Shown here: one piece after another, positions 9,264 through 15,879 of the stretch
Layout: each line of letters opens with the position of its first letter
Position numbering within the stretch: the stretch's first letter is position 1
DNA from: an uncultured Brachyspira sp.
Lineage (GTDB): Bacteria > Spirochaetota > Brachyspiria > Brachyspirales > Brachyspiraceae
Length of the DNA stretch: 20,975 nucleotides
Assembly: GCA_934725655.1 (NCBI GenBank)
Contig: CAKVCJ010000005.1
Location: 1-20,975 of the forward strand
Direction of reading: 5' to 3'
Translations under genes and position numbers: made by a program
The notes under the pieces: model-generated
Told to the model about the DNA's origin: nothing
Database searches by the model: none
Seen by the model: the letters and a program-made list of their open reading frames with translations, nothing else

Positions 9264-9947
9264 TTATTTTATTCTAAATATAACAGAAACTTTTTCCCCG
9301 TCTTTTGGAAGAACATCGTCTCTTATAAACTTATCTATTTTTTTACTGTCTAATTCAGCAGTAGCATAAGCAGCATCACTTGTTATAGCTATAGGACAGC
9401 TGTCAAGACAGAGTATGCATCCTGTTCTATTTTCTTTAGCAGCCTCAAAGTTTCCTCCAAATCTTATATCCATATCTCTTACATCATCTGACTTTATTAT
9501 CTCAGCAAAAGGAATCTCTTTGCCCAAACCGTCCCAAGTAACAAATACATCTAATTTTTGTCCGTCTACATTCTTGCTTACCTTTGTATATTCTTCTAAT
9601 TTTAGATTGTCTCCAGCTATGGCTCCTATATCAATTAAAGCCTGATAAACTTCTCTCTCATCTGACAAGCCTATTAAAACTGCCCTATCTCCATATTTTC
9701 CGCCTTCAAACACTATGCCATGATGTCTTGAAGGACTATTAAAATATTTGCCGTTTACTATAGCTTCTATTATTACCTCTTTTTTATCAGCATCAATAAT
9801 AACAGGCTCTGCCCCATCGTCTCTCAATATAACACTTCCCATAGAATTGGTTAATTGAGCATCTGTAGAAACATTTTGTGAAGATTGATTGCCGCATGAT
9901 ATCAGCATCAATGATAAACATGCAAATAAAATAATTTTCTTATATAT
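9264..9947 (-). CDS. YdjY-like Cys-rich lipoprotein, copy 2, apparent AUA start
   Basis: This is a close paralogue of copy 1 in the mature domain, with the same NGKYFNSPSRH, RFGGN and TGCILCLDSC motifs. No ATG, GTG or TTG lies at the expected start. The strong AAGGAG at 9955-9960 is followed after 7 nt by ATA (9945-9947), from which the frame gives IYKKIILFACLSLMLISC, a normal lipoprotein signal aligned with that of copy 1 and with its lipobox Cys at position 18. The only other start, TTG at 9909-9911, would leave a six-residue stub and no working signal. I therefore place the start at the ATA (227 aa), either a rare AUA initiation or a start codon lost by a single change from ATG. Expression may be low. 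Confidence 0.75.
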   Translation of the reverse strand: MYKKIILFACLSLMLISCGNQSSQNVSTDAQLTNSMGSVILRDDGAEPVIIDADKKEVIIEAIVNGKYFNSPSRHHGIVFEGGKYGDRAVLIGLSDEREVYQALIDIGAIAGDNLKLEEYTKVSKNVDGQKLDVFVTWDGLGKEIPFAEIIKSDDVRDMDIRFGGNFEAAKENRTGCILCLDSCPIAITSDAAYATAELDSKKIDKFIRDDVLPKDGEKVSVIFRIK

Positions 9948-9976
9948 TTTATTACTCCTTTAATTAAATAAAATTT

Positions 9977-10645
9977 TTAAGCACATTTATTCAAATATTT
10001 CTTTTTAAGCAAAAATGATATAATAAGTACAAATATCAATATAGCCAGAGAAATTAAAAAATATAAATATTTATTATCTTGTGAAACTATGCCTACAGAT
10101 GCTATAGTAAATAAAGATATTCCAGGCAGCATAAACAAAAATGTGTATAGAGAATATTTTATAAAACTTACATCTGTTATACCGTATGCAAAATTTTGTA
10201 TATTGTATGGAAACAAAGGCAGTAATCTAGTAATCATTAATAGAAGCATTGCATTTTTATTTCCATCTTCAAACAAAAGTTTATTTAAATATTTATTCTT
10301 CTCTACAATAGGCTTTACAGCATCTTTAAGAAAAAACCTTGAAATCAAAAAAGAAATTACAGCAGCCAAAGTAGAAGATAGAGAACATAATATAATACCA
10401 AGCACAGGTCCGAATAATATTCCAGAAAATAATGCAAATGTAATTCCAGGCAATGCCAATACAGAACTTCCAACAGCAGTTACTATAATATATATCACAG
10501 ATGCTTTAATAATATTGTCGCCTATCATATATTTAAAATCATCAAAATTATGAATCCTCTCATGCAATTTATAATGATGATTAACAATAACGATTATAAT
10601 TACCGCTAATATAAATATAGCTAATTTTATATATTTAGATTTCAT
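9977..10645 (-). CDS. TVP38/TMEM64 (SNARE-associated) membrane protein, YdjX-like
   Basis: This is a membrane protein of the VTT/DedA-related superfamily. An N-terminal helix is followed by the conserved core: a re-entrant region with PGITFALFSGILFGP, then a small-residue helix, then RLLPLFPYNIQNFAYGIT, the signature that separates the YdjX/TVP38 type. Two further helices and a KKKYLNK tail follow. Known relatives (VMP1/TMEM41B, bacterial DedA) move lipids or lipid carriers across the membrane. I chose the ATG at 10643-10645 (222 aa), which overlaps the upstream gene by 11 nt; a GTG four codons earlier is possible and neither has a clear ribosome site, consistent with translational coupling. 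Its partner is the TVP38-like gene directly upstream. Confidence 0.85.
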   Translation of the reverse strand: MKSKYIKLAIFILAVIIIVIVNHHYKLHERIHNFDDFKYMIGDNIIKASVIYIIVTAVGSSVLALPGITFALFSGILFGPVLGIILCSLSSTLAAVISFLISRFFLKDAVKPIVEKNKYLNKLLFEDGNKNAMLLLMITRLLPLFPYNIQNFAYGITDVSFIKYSLYTFLFMLPGISLFTIASVGIVSQDNKYLYFLISLAILIFVLIISFLLKKKYLNKCA

Positions 10646-11387
10646 TTTTATTTTCACTTTTTTCTAAATTATTATTTTTAGTTTTATCTTTTTTGTTTTT
10701 ATATATTTGTCTTAAAAGAATTATCAATGCAGATAAAGCAAATAATATTAAAAGAGCAGTAACAAACAATTTAGCTCCGCCAGTAAGCATTCCTCCCACA
10801 TAAGAATAAACTATTGTAGCAGGAAGCTGACCTATACCAGTTGCTATAAAAAAGCTCAAAAAATTCATAGAAGTAAGCCCTGCAGCATAGCTTACTATAT
10901 CAAAAGAAATAAAAGGAAGCAGTCTCGCTATAAGAATGCTTTGTCTTCCATATTTTGCAAAGAAATCATCTATCTGTTTAAGTCCAGATTTGCTTGTAAG
11001 CTTCTCAACAAAATCTCTTCCCAAGATTCTTGCTATATAAAAACATACAGCAGCTCCCGCCATAGCACTAGACCAAGATAATAAAGCCCCCGCCTTCCAA
11101 CCAAATAAATTAGCATTTGCAAATGTAAGTAAAAATGCAGGTAAAGGTGCTGCTATAGATTGAAAAACCATAAGCATAAATGATACCGCCATAGCATAAT
11201 GCCCGTAAGAAGCTACAAACTCTTTTACAACATTAAAATCTCCAGTAGCAAACATTTTAAATACTGCATTAAGTTTGCTGTTTACTATGGGTATAAAAAA
11301 GTATGCTAACACACAAAGTACAATTATTAACAGTAAAATAATTTTTTTTATTAGCGATTTTTTATTTTTAGACATAGGCTCATTCAT
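10635..11387 (-). CDS. TVP38/TMEM64 (SNARE-associated) membrane protein, YdjZ-like
   Basis: This 250-aa membrane protein is the probable first gene of the minus-strand operon. The core shows PLPAFLLTFANANLFGW, then SWSSAMAGAAVCFYIARILGRD, then ARLLPFISFDIVSYAAGLT, the arginine- and proline-bearing VTT signature, followed by GIGQLPATIVYSYVGG. It ends in a highly charged Lys/Asn/Glu tail. I chose the ATG at 11385-11387 because AGGAG lies 8 nt upstream; the open frame extends 11 codons further without support. Two TVP38-type genes with a YdjY-like gene is the E. coli ydjXYZ set. Lipid or lipid-carrier translocation is the likely role by homology, with the substrate unknown. Confidence 0.88.
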   Translation of the reverse strand: MNEPMSKNKKSLIKKIILLLIIVLCVLAYFFIPIVNSKLNAVFKMFATGDFNVVKEFVASYGHYAMAVSFMLMVFQSIAAPLPAFLLTFANANLFGWKAGALLSWSSAMAGAAVCFYIARILGRDFVEKLTSKSGLKQIDDFFAKYGRQSILIARLLPFISFDIVSYAAGLTSMNFLSFFIATGIGQLPATIVYSYVGGMLTGGAKLFVTALLILFALSALIILLRQIYKNKKDKTKNNNLEKSENKNEI

Positions 11388-11670
11388 AAAATAAACTCCT
11401 AAATATACAAAAGTATACAAAAAACTTTTATTTTTTATAATTATTTGAATTTGATAAGTATAAGTCTCACGGACTATGATAGATTATTATTGAAGAGGGA
11501 ATTTATGCTCGTTAAAGAAAGTGCTGAATTTAATTTTGGAATATACTTTTAGCATATGAACTCCAATAAATTGATAAACAAAATATTAACAAAAAAAGCA
11601 AAAATGTCAAGTAGAGCATAAAAATAATTATTAATTTTTATATAAATTATTATGCATTATAATTTATTTA
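11388..11670. other. Divergent intergenic region with a dyad near the operon start
   Basis: Between the divergent TVP38-like and rhodanese genes lies TATAC-AAAA-GTATA (11404-11417), a dyad just upstream of the ribosome site at the TVP38 end; it overlaps a TATACT that could serve as a -10 box, so it is a candidate operator. A less AT-rich patch (about 11461-11575) carries two tiny frames with ribosome-like sites (15 codons plus strand from 11505; 22 codons minus strand), neither recognisable. It may be the remains of a lost gene. Confidence 0.35.
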
Positions 11671-11698
11671 TTGACTATAATTATATATATGTTATCAT
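11671..11698 (+). promoter_or_regulatory. Sigma-70-type promoter of the rhodanese lipoprotein gene
   Basis: TTGACT at 11671-11676 and TATCAT at 11693-11698 are spaced by 16 nt. The AGGAG ribosome site follows at 11721-11725 and the ATG at 11737. The promoter overlaps the apparent upstream extension of the reading frame, which argues against an earlier start. Confidence 0.65.
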
Positions 11699-11736
11699 AT
11701 TTGAAATTTTTACAAACAAAAGGAGAGTTTTTTATT

Positions 11737-12144
11737 ATGAGAAAAAGCATTATAATTTATTTTGCATTATTATTATTAATAAGCTGCAGCAATTCATCAC
11801 AAACTTCTTCAGAAGAAAAAGCAGCAAGTTATAATAATCTTTCTGTAGATGAAGTTATCACTCTATGGCAATCAAATCCTGACATTATAGTGATTGATGT
11901 TAGAACTCCAGAAGAGATTGCAGAAATTGGCACTATAGAAGGTTCTACTAATATAGACTTCAAAGCAGCCGACTTTAAAGAAAAAGTTTCATCATTAGAT
12001 AAAAGCAAAGAATATATATTATTCTGCAGAACAGGCAACCGCTCTGGACAAGCTTCTCAAATAATGGCTGATTTAGGTTTTTCTAATGTGAATAATCTTA
12101 GTAATGCTGGTTATGATGATTTATCTAAGGCTTTAGCTAAATAA
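11737..12144 (+). CDS. Single-domain rhodanese lipoprotein
   Basis: This is a 135-aa exported sulfurtransferase-type protein. The signal MRKSIIIYFALLLLISC ends in a lipobox with C17. One rhodanese domain follows: VDEVITLW, VIDVRTPEEIAEIGTIEG, and the active loop FCRTGNRS with catalytic C97, the canonical CRTGNRS form. I start it at the ATG at 11737 because AAGGAGAG lies just upstream and a promoter occupies the longer frame. It stands divergent to the YdjXYZ-like operon and upstream of arsS in the same direction, separated from arsS by 294 bp with an inverted-repeat element. With the YnjE-like protein this makes two outward-facing rhodaneses around the cluster, suggesting sulfane sulfur handling outside the cytoplasm. 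Confidence 0.88.
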   Translation: MRKSIIIYFALLLLISCSNSSQTSSEEKAASYNNLSVDEVITLWQSNPDIIVIDVRTPEEIAEIGTIEGSTNIDFKAADFKEKVSSLDKSKEYILFCRTGNRSGQASQIMADLGFSNVNNLSNAGYDDLSKALAK

Positions 12145-12165
12145 TAAAAAAACAGCATTTAATTA

Positions 12166-12389
12166 TGAAATACAGTCTTTTAATTTATTACAAAAATAAA
12201 ATCCCTCTTATTTTCTAATCAAATTAGATCGTGAATCTAAAAAATCATATTTAATAAAATAATCTTATAAAACAGCTTTGACAAATTAATATTTATAAAA
12301 AAAAATATATATATATTTTTTTCTACAAAATAAATAATTAAGTTTATAAGAAATTTTATTGTGAATTTGATTGCAAAGACTGTATTTCA
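12166..12389. repeat. 224-bp inverted-repeat element between rhodanese and arsS genes
   Basis: A perfect 15-bp inverted repeat, TGAAATACAGTCTTT (12166-12180) and its complement (12375-12389), bounds an AT-rich stretch. A second matching block, AATAAAAT (12195-12202) and ATTTTATT (12353-12360), lies at the same distance from each end, so the arms are imperfectly related over about 37 bp. TAAAAAAACAG occurs on both sides (12145-12155 and 12398-12408). Inside are a dyad TTAGAT/ATCTAA (12224-12240) and a TTGACA (12278-12283) that may be a -35 box for arsS. There is no coding content. It could be a MITE-like insertion or a long-range RNA fold in the arsS leader. Confidence 0.6.
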
Positions 12390-12438
12390 AAAATTATTAA
12401 AAAAACAGTAGGTTATAATAAATTAAGGAGTATACAAA

Positions 12439-13386
12439 ATGGCACATTTTTCTGAAACTTTGAAAAAACATAATATAGAATTAAAAAAGAAAGAAATAGA
12501 AACTTTACAAATTAATGTTGGGTATAATTGTAATTTGCATTGCGAACATTGTCATGTGGATGCTGGAATAAATAGAAACGAATCTATAAGCAAAGAGGTA
12601 TTAGATGATTGTTTAAAATTTATAAAAAACTTAAATAAAAAAATAGATGTTGATATAACAGGGGGCGCTCCTGAAAATTGCATGTTTCTCTCTAAGTTTA
12701 TAGAAGATGTAAGAAGATTAAAAAATGTAAATAGAATTATATTAAGAAGCAATTTAACTATTTTAGAAAATAAAAAAGAACTTATAGAAGTTTTTAAAAA
12801 CAACAAAGTAGAGTTAGTAGCATCACTTCCATGCTATACTAAAGAAAATGTAGATGAGCAGCGAGGAAGTGGAACTTATGAAAAATGTATAAATATGCTT
12901 AAATATTTAAACTCTGTAGGTTATGGTGTTGATAAAGATTTGATTATCAATTTAGTTTATAATCCATTAGATGATTATTTGCCAGGCTCTCAAGCTGAAT
13001 TAGAAAAAGATTATAAAGAGTATTTAAAAAATGAATATAAAATAGTATTTAATAATTTATATACTATCACAAATATACCTATAGGAAGGTTTGAAGAAAA
13101 GCTTAAAAAAAATAATAAGTACGATAAATACATGAAGCTTCTTGAAGATAATTTTAATGCATCAAATACTTATAGGGTTATGTGTTTAAATACAATCAAT
13201 GTAGGTTATGACGGAAAGGTTTATGACTGTGATTTTAATCAAATGAAAAAATTAGCATCCGTACACAATAAATATATAGGCGACTTAAGCATTGATGATT
13301 TAAAAGAGAACTCTATTGTAGTAGAAGATTATTGTTATGGATGTACTGCGGGCGAAGGAAGCAGCTGTCAGGGAAATTTGAAATAA
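12439..13386 (+). CDS. arsS: ArsS-like radical SAM protein (rSAM/selenodomain family, Cys form)
   Basis: This 315-aa radical SAM enzyme is of the type that makes the 5'-deoxyadenosyl-arsenic bond in arsenosugar synthesis. The 4Fe-4S cluster is held by C31-C35-C38 in CNLHCEHCHVDAG, a near-exact family motif. TGGAPE is the SAM-binding glycine motif. ASLPCY with NVDEQRG, LVYNP, CLNTINVGYDGKVYDCDFN and the C-terminal CYGCTAGEGSSCQG (C299, C302, C310) make up the DUF3641/selenodomain region. Some relatives carry selenocysteine there; this one has only Cys codons and ends with TAA. The AAGGAG site lies 8 nt before the ATG. No ArsM or nucleoside phosphorylase lies in the window, so arsenic as substrate is by homology only. 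The TIGR04282/TIGR04283-type transferases at 6727-8088 are known family partners. Confidence 0.88.
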   Translation: MAHFSETLKKHNIELKKKEIETLQINVGYNCNLHCEHCHVDAGINRNESISKEVLDDCLKFIKNLNKKIDVDITGGAPENCMFLSKFIEDVRRLKNVNRIILRSNLTILENKKELIEVFKNNKVELVASLPCYTKENVDEQRGSGTYEKCINMLKYLNSVGYGVDKDLIINLVYNPLDDYLPGSQAELEKDYKEYLKNEYKIVFNNLYTITNIPIGRFEEKLKKNNKYDKYMKLLEDNFNASNTYRVMCLNTINVGYDGKVYDCDFNQMKKLASVHNKYIGDLSIDDLKENSIVVEDYCYGCTAGEGSSCQGNLK

Positions 13387-13414
13387 TATTAAATTTATAA
13401 AAAATAATTAATAA

Positions 13415-13443
13415 TTGAAATTTAATAATCGTTTTGATATATT
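13415..13443 (+). promoter_or_regulatory. Sigma-70-type promoter of mtnA-mtnK
   Basis: TTGAAA at 13415-13420 and TATATT at 13438-13443 with a 17-nt spacer lie in the 87-bp gap between arsS and mtnA, 31 nt before the ATG. mtnAK can therefore be expressed on its own. No terminator is visible after arsS, so read-through from arsS is also possible. Confidence 0.65.
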
Positions 13444-13473
13444 ATATTCTATAAAAAAATTAGGAGACTATTA

Positions 13474-14520
13474 ATGCAAAATATACCTACAGTGAGATGG
13501 AGCGAAGATAAATTATATATACTTGATCAAACATTATTGCCTGTAACTGTTAAAGAAATAAAGTTGTCAAGTATTGAAGATTCTTATAATGCCATAAAAG
13601 AGTTAAAAGTAAGGGGTGCTCCTGCTATTGGAGTTGCTGCTGCCTATTCTTTACTAATAGATTTAAAAAAAGATACAAATTTATCAGGCGATGATTTTAT
13701 TAGCCTTATAGAAAAGAGAGCTAAATATTTAAACTCTTCAAGGCCAACGGCTGTTAATTTAAGTTATGCTTTAAATAGAATGTTTAATGCTATAAATAAT
13801 AAAAAAGATAAAACTTCTTTAGAATTGTATAATTTACTTGAAAAAGAGGCTAAAAAGATACATTCTGAAGATACCGATATATGCCAAAAGATAGGCGAAT
13901 ATGGGGCTGAACTTTTAAAAGAAAACTCTGGAATATTAACTCATTGCAATGCAGGAAGATTAGCAGTAAGCGGAATAGGAACAGCACTTGCTCCAATGTA
14001 TACGGCACATCAAAGGGGGATAAAGATAAGAGTATATGCCGATGAAACTAGGCCGCTGCTTCAAGGGGCAAGACTAACAAGTTTTGAGCTTCAAGAGGCT
14101 GGAATAGATGTTACTTTGATATGCGATAATATGGCTGCTTTTATAATGTCTAAGGGGATTATTGATTTGGTGATAGTAGGATGCGATAGGGTTGCTGAAA
14201 ATGGAGATGCTGCTAATAAAATAGGAACTATGGGAGTGGCTATTTTAGCTAAACATTTTAATATACCTTTCTATATTGCATGTCCTTCTACAACTTTCGA
14301 TTTAAATACAAAAACAGGAAGCGATATAATAATTGAAGAGAGAGATGCTAAAGAAGTGATAAATTTTCATGGTGTTCAAACAGCTCCTTCAAATATTAAA
14401 GTGAGAAATCCTGCTTTCGATGTTACACCTAATGAACTTATAACGGGATTTATTACAGAAAAAGGAATAATAAAGCCTCCATATAGAGAAAGTTTAAAAA
14501 AGGCTTTTAATTTAAACTAA
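13474..14520 (+). CDS. mtnA: S-methyl-5-thioribose-1-phosphate isomerase MtnA
   Basis: This 348-aa cytoplasmic enzyme converts 5-methylthioribose-1-phosphate to 5-methylthioribulose-1-phosphate in the salvage of methylthioadenosine. It can also act on 5-deoxyribose-1-phosphate in the route that clears 5'-deoxyadenosine. Full-length family features: VRGAPAIGVAAAY near the front, the catalytic THCNAG with C158, ETRPLLQGARLT, and GCDRVAENGDAANKIGT with the catalytic D238. The length is normal and no key residue is missing. AGGAG lies upstream of the ATG. mtnK follows after 35 nt and supplies the substrate by phosphorylating the free sugar. No mtnB, mtnC, mtnD or nucleosidase gene is in the window, so the fate of the product is not shown. 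Confidence 0.95.
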   Translation: MQNIPTVRWSEDKLYILDQTLLPVTVKEIKLSSIEDSYNAIKELKVRGAPAIGVAAAYSLLIDLKKDTNLSGDDFISLIEKRAKYLNSSRPTAVNLSYALNRMFNAINNKKDKTSLELYNLLEKEAKKIHSEDTDICQKIGEYGAELLKENSGILTHCNAGRLAVSGIGTALAPMYTAHQRGIKIRVYADETRPLLQGARLTSFELQEAGIDVTLICDNMAAFIMSKGIIDLVIVGCDRVAENGDAANKIGTMGVAILAKHFNIPFYIACPSTTFDLNTKTGSDIIIEERDAKEVINFHGVQTAPSNIKVRNPAFDVTPNELITGFITEKGIIKPPYRESLKKAFNLN

Positions 14521-14555
14521 CTATTTAAACTAACAAATAAAAGGAGTTTTTAAAT

Positions 14556-15812
14556 ATGGCTTATAAACAATTAAATATAAATACAATCATAGATTATTTA
14601 AAAACTATAGATGAAATGAAAAATATATTCTCAAGCTTTGATGACTTAATCATAAAAGAAATTGGAGATGGAAATTTAAATTTTGTATATAGCATCACAA
14701 ATAAAAATAATGATAAAGAAACTGTAATATTAAAACAGTCTGTACCTTTTTTAAGATGTGTAGGAGAAAGCTATCCATTAGAAAAAGACAGAATGAAAAT
14801 AGAAATTAAATCTCTCAAAGAACAGTACAAGTTATGCCCAAATTTAGTTCCTAATGTATATTATTTTTCTGAAGATATGTGCGTTGTTATAATGCAGAAC
14901 TTAAACAAGCATAAAGTTTTAAGAGGCGAAATTATAGAAGGCAAAAAATTCCCTAAAGCTGCTGAAGATTTGACAGACTTCCTTTCAAAAACTCTATTCT
15001 ACACTTCTGATTATTATTTGGATACAAAAACAAAAAAAGCTCTTGTTGCTGAATATATGAATGCTGAATTATGCAGCCTTACAGAGGATTTTATTTTTAC
15101 TCATCCTTTTGAAGATAATGATACTAATGTGTTTTATGATGAATTAAATATAGATGAAGTGAAAAAATTTCAAAGAGACTCAAAATTAAAAACAGCAGCA
15201 GCAGAGATGAAATATGCTTTTATGACTAAGGCAGAAGCACTTCTTCATGGTGATTTTCACTTGGGAAGCTTTATGGGAAATGAAGAAGAAACCTATGTAA
15301 TAGACCCAGAGTTTGCATTCTACGGCCCTATTGGCTTTGATATTGGAAAGGCTATGGCTAATTTCTTTATGGCTTATATTTCGCATGAATATCATCAAAA
15401 AAGATTAGGCACAAATTCTAAAGAATATAGAAAATGGCTTTTTGATACTGCTAAATATATGCTTACTGGAACTTTGGCTAAATTTGAAACTCTATGGAAA
15501 AACCATTTAGAAAAAACTAAGCCTCTATATTGGCAATACGAAGAAGGAAAAAAACATTCAGAGGAATATATAAAAACTGTATTAGACAGAATATTTAAAG
15601 ATGCTGTTGGTTTTGCAGGATGCGTGCTTATAAGAAGAACATTAGGGCTTGCTAAAAATAAAGATATATCAGGAATTGAAGATTTAAATGAAAGGGCAAG
15701 ATTAGATTGGATATGTCTAAATATAGGAAGAGAGTTTTTAGTAAATGATATAGATAATATAGAAAAAATTGAAAAAATTGTAAACGAATATTCTAATATT
15801 GATAAAATTTAA
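14556..15812 (+). CDS. mtnK: S-methyl-5-thioribose kinase MtnK
   Basis: This 418-aa kinase uses ATP to phosphorylate 5-methylthioribose at C1, feeding MtnA. It has the aminoglycoside-kinase-like fold with family motifs: GDGNLNFVY in the nucleotide loop, RCVGESYPLEKDR in the N-lobe, the catalytic HGDFHLGS at 231-238 and the metal-binding DPEFAFYGPIGFDIG starting at D250. The usual HGDLHTGS is changed to HGDFHLGS, so two neighbouring residues differ but the catalytic Asp is kept. Ribosome site AAGGAG precedes the ATG. It is in an operon with mtnA and ends in an intrinsic terminator. Its position after arsS raises the possibility that it also works on 5-modified riboses from radical SAM chemistry; that is inference. 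Confidence 0.95.
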   Translation: MAYKQLNINTIIDYLKTIDEMKNIFSSFDDLIIKEIGDGNLNFVYSITNKNNDKETVILKQSVPFLRCVGESYPLEKDRMKIEIKSLKEQYKLCPNLVPNVYYFSEDMCVVIMQNLNKHKVLRGEIIEGKKFPKAAEDLTDFLSKTLFYTSDYYLDTKTKKALVAEYMNAELCSLTEDFIFTHPFEDNDTNVFYDELNIDEVKKFQRDSKLKTAAAEMKYAFMTKAEALLHGDFHLGSFMGNEEETYVIDPEFAFYGPIGFDIGKAMANFFMAYISHEYHQKRLGTNSKEYRKWLFDTAKYMLTGTLAKFETLWKNHLEKTKPLYWQYEEGKKHSEEYIKTVLDRIFKDAVGFAGCVLIRRTLGLAKNKDISGIEDLNERARLDWICLNIGREFLVNDIDNIEKIEKIVNEYSNIDKI

Positions 15813-15826
15813 ATATTTAATTTTTT

Positions 15827-15879
15827 ATAAAGAGTTAAAGAGTTGTTTTAATTGTTTTTAAAATAACTCTTTATTTTTT
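15827..15879 (+). terminator. Intrinsic terminator after mtnK
   Basis: A perfect 11-bp stem, ATAAAGAGTTA (15827-15837) with TAACTCTTTAT (15864-15874), is followed by a run of T. The right arm lies inside the last codons of the converging DUF1848 gene (stop at 15858-15860), so one stretch serves as both terminator and coding sequence. Confidence 0.75.

Noticed and set aside
9264..9911. TTG at 9909-9911 as the start of the second YdjY-like gene
   Set aside because: It would leave only MMLIS before the lipobox Cys, with no charged or hydrophobic signal region, and has no ribosome site.
8182..10553. Plus-strand open frames opposite the membrane and lipoprotein genes (for example 8182-8550, 9415-9645, 10089-10553)
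   Set aside because: They are antisense to well-supported genes with clear motifs, lack ribosome sites and read as low-complexity shadow translations.
11671..11736. An earlier start for the rhodanese lipoprotein (TTG at 11671)
   Set aside because: It would add 22 residues before the signal peptide, lies over the promoter, and lacks a ribosome site, whereas the ATG at 11737 has AGGAG.
12439..13386. Selenocysteine in the ArsS-like protein
   Set aside because: All C-terminal cysteine positions are TGC or TGT codons and the frame ends in TAA; no in-frame TGA is present.
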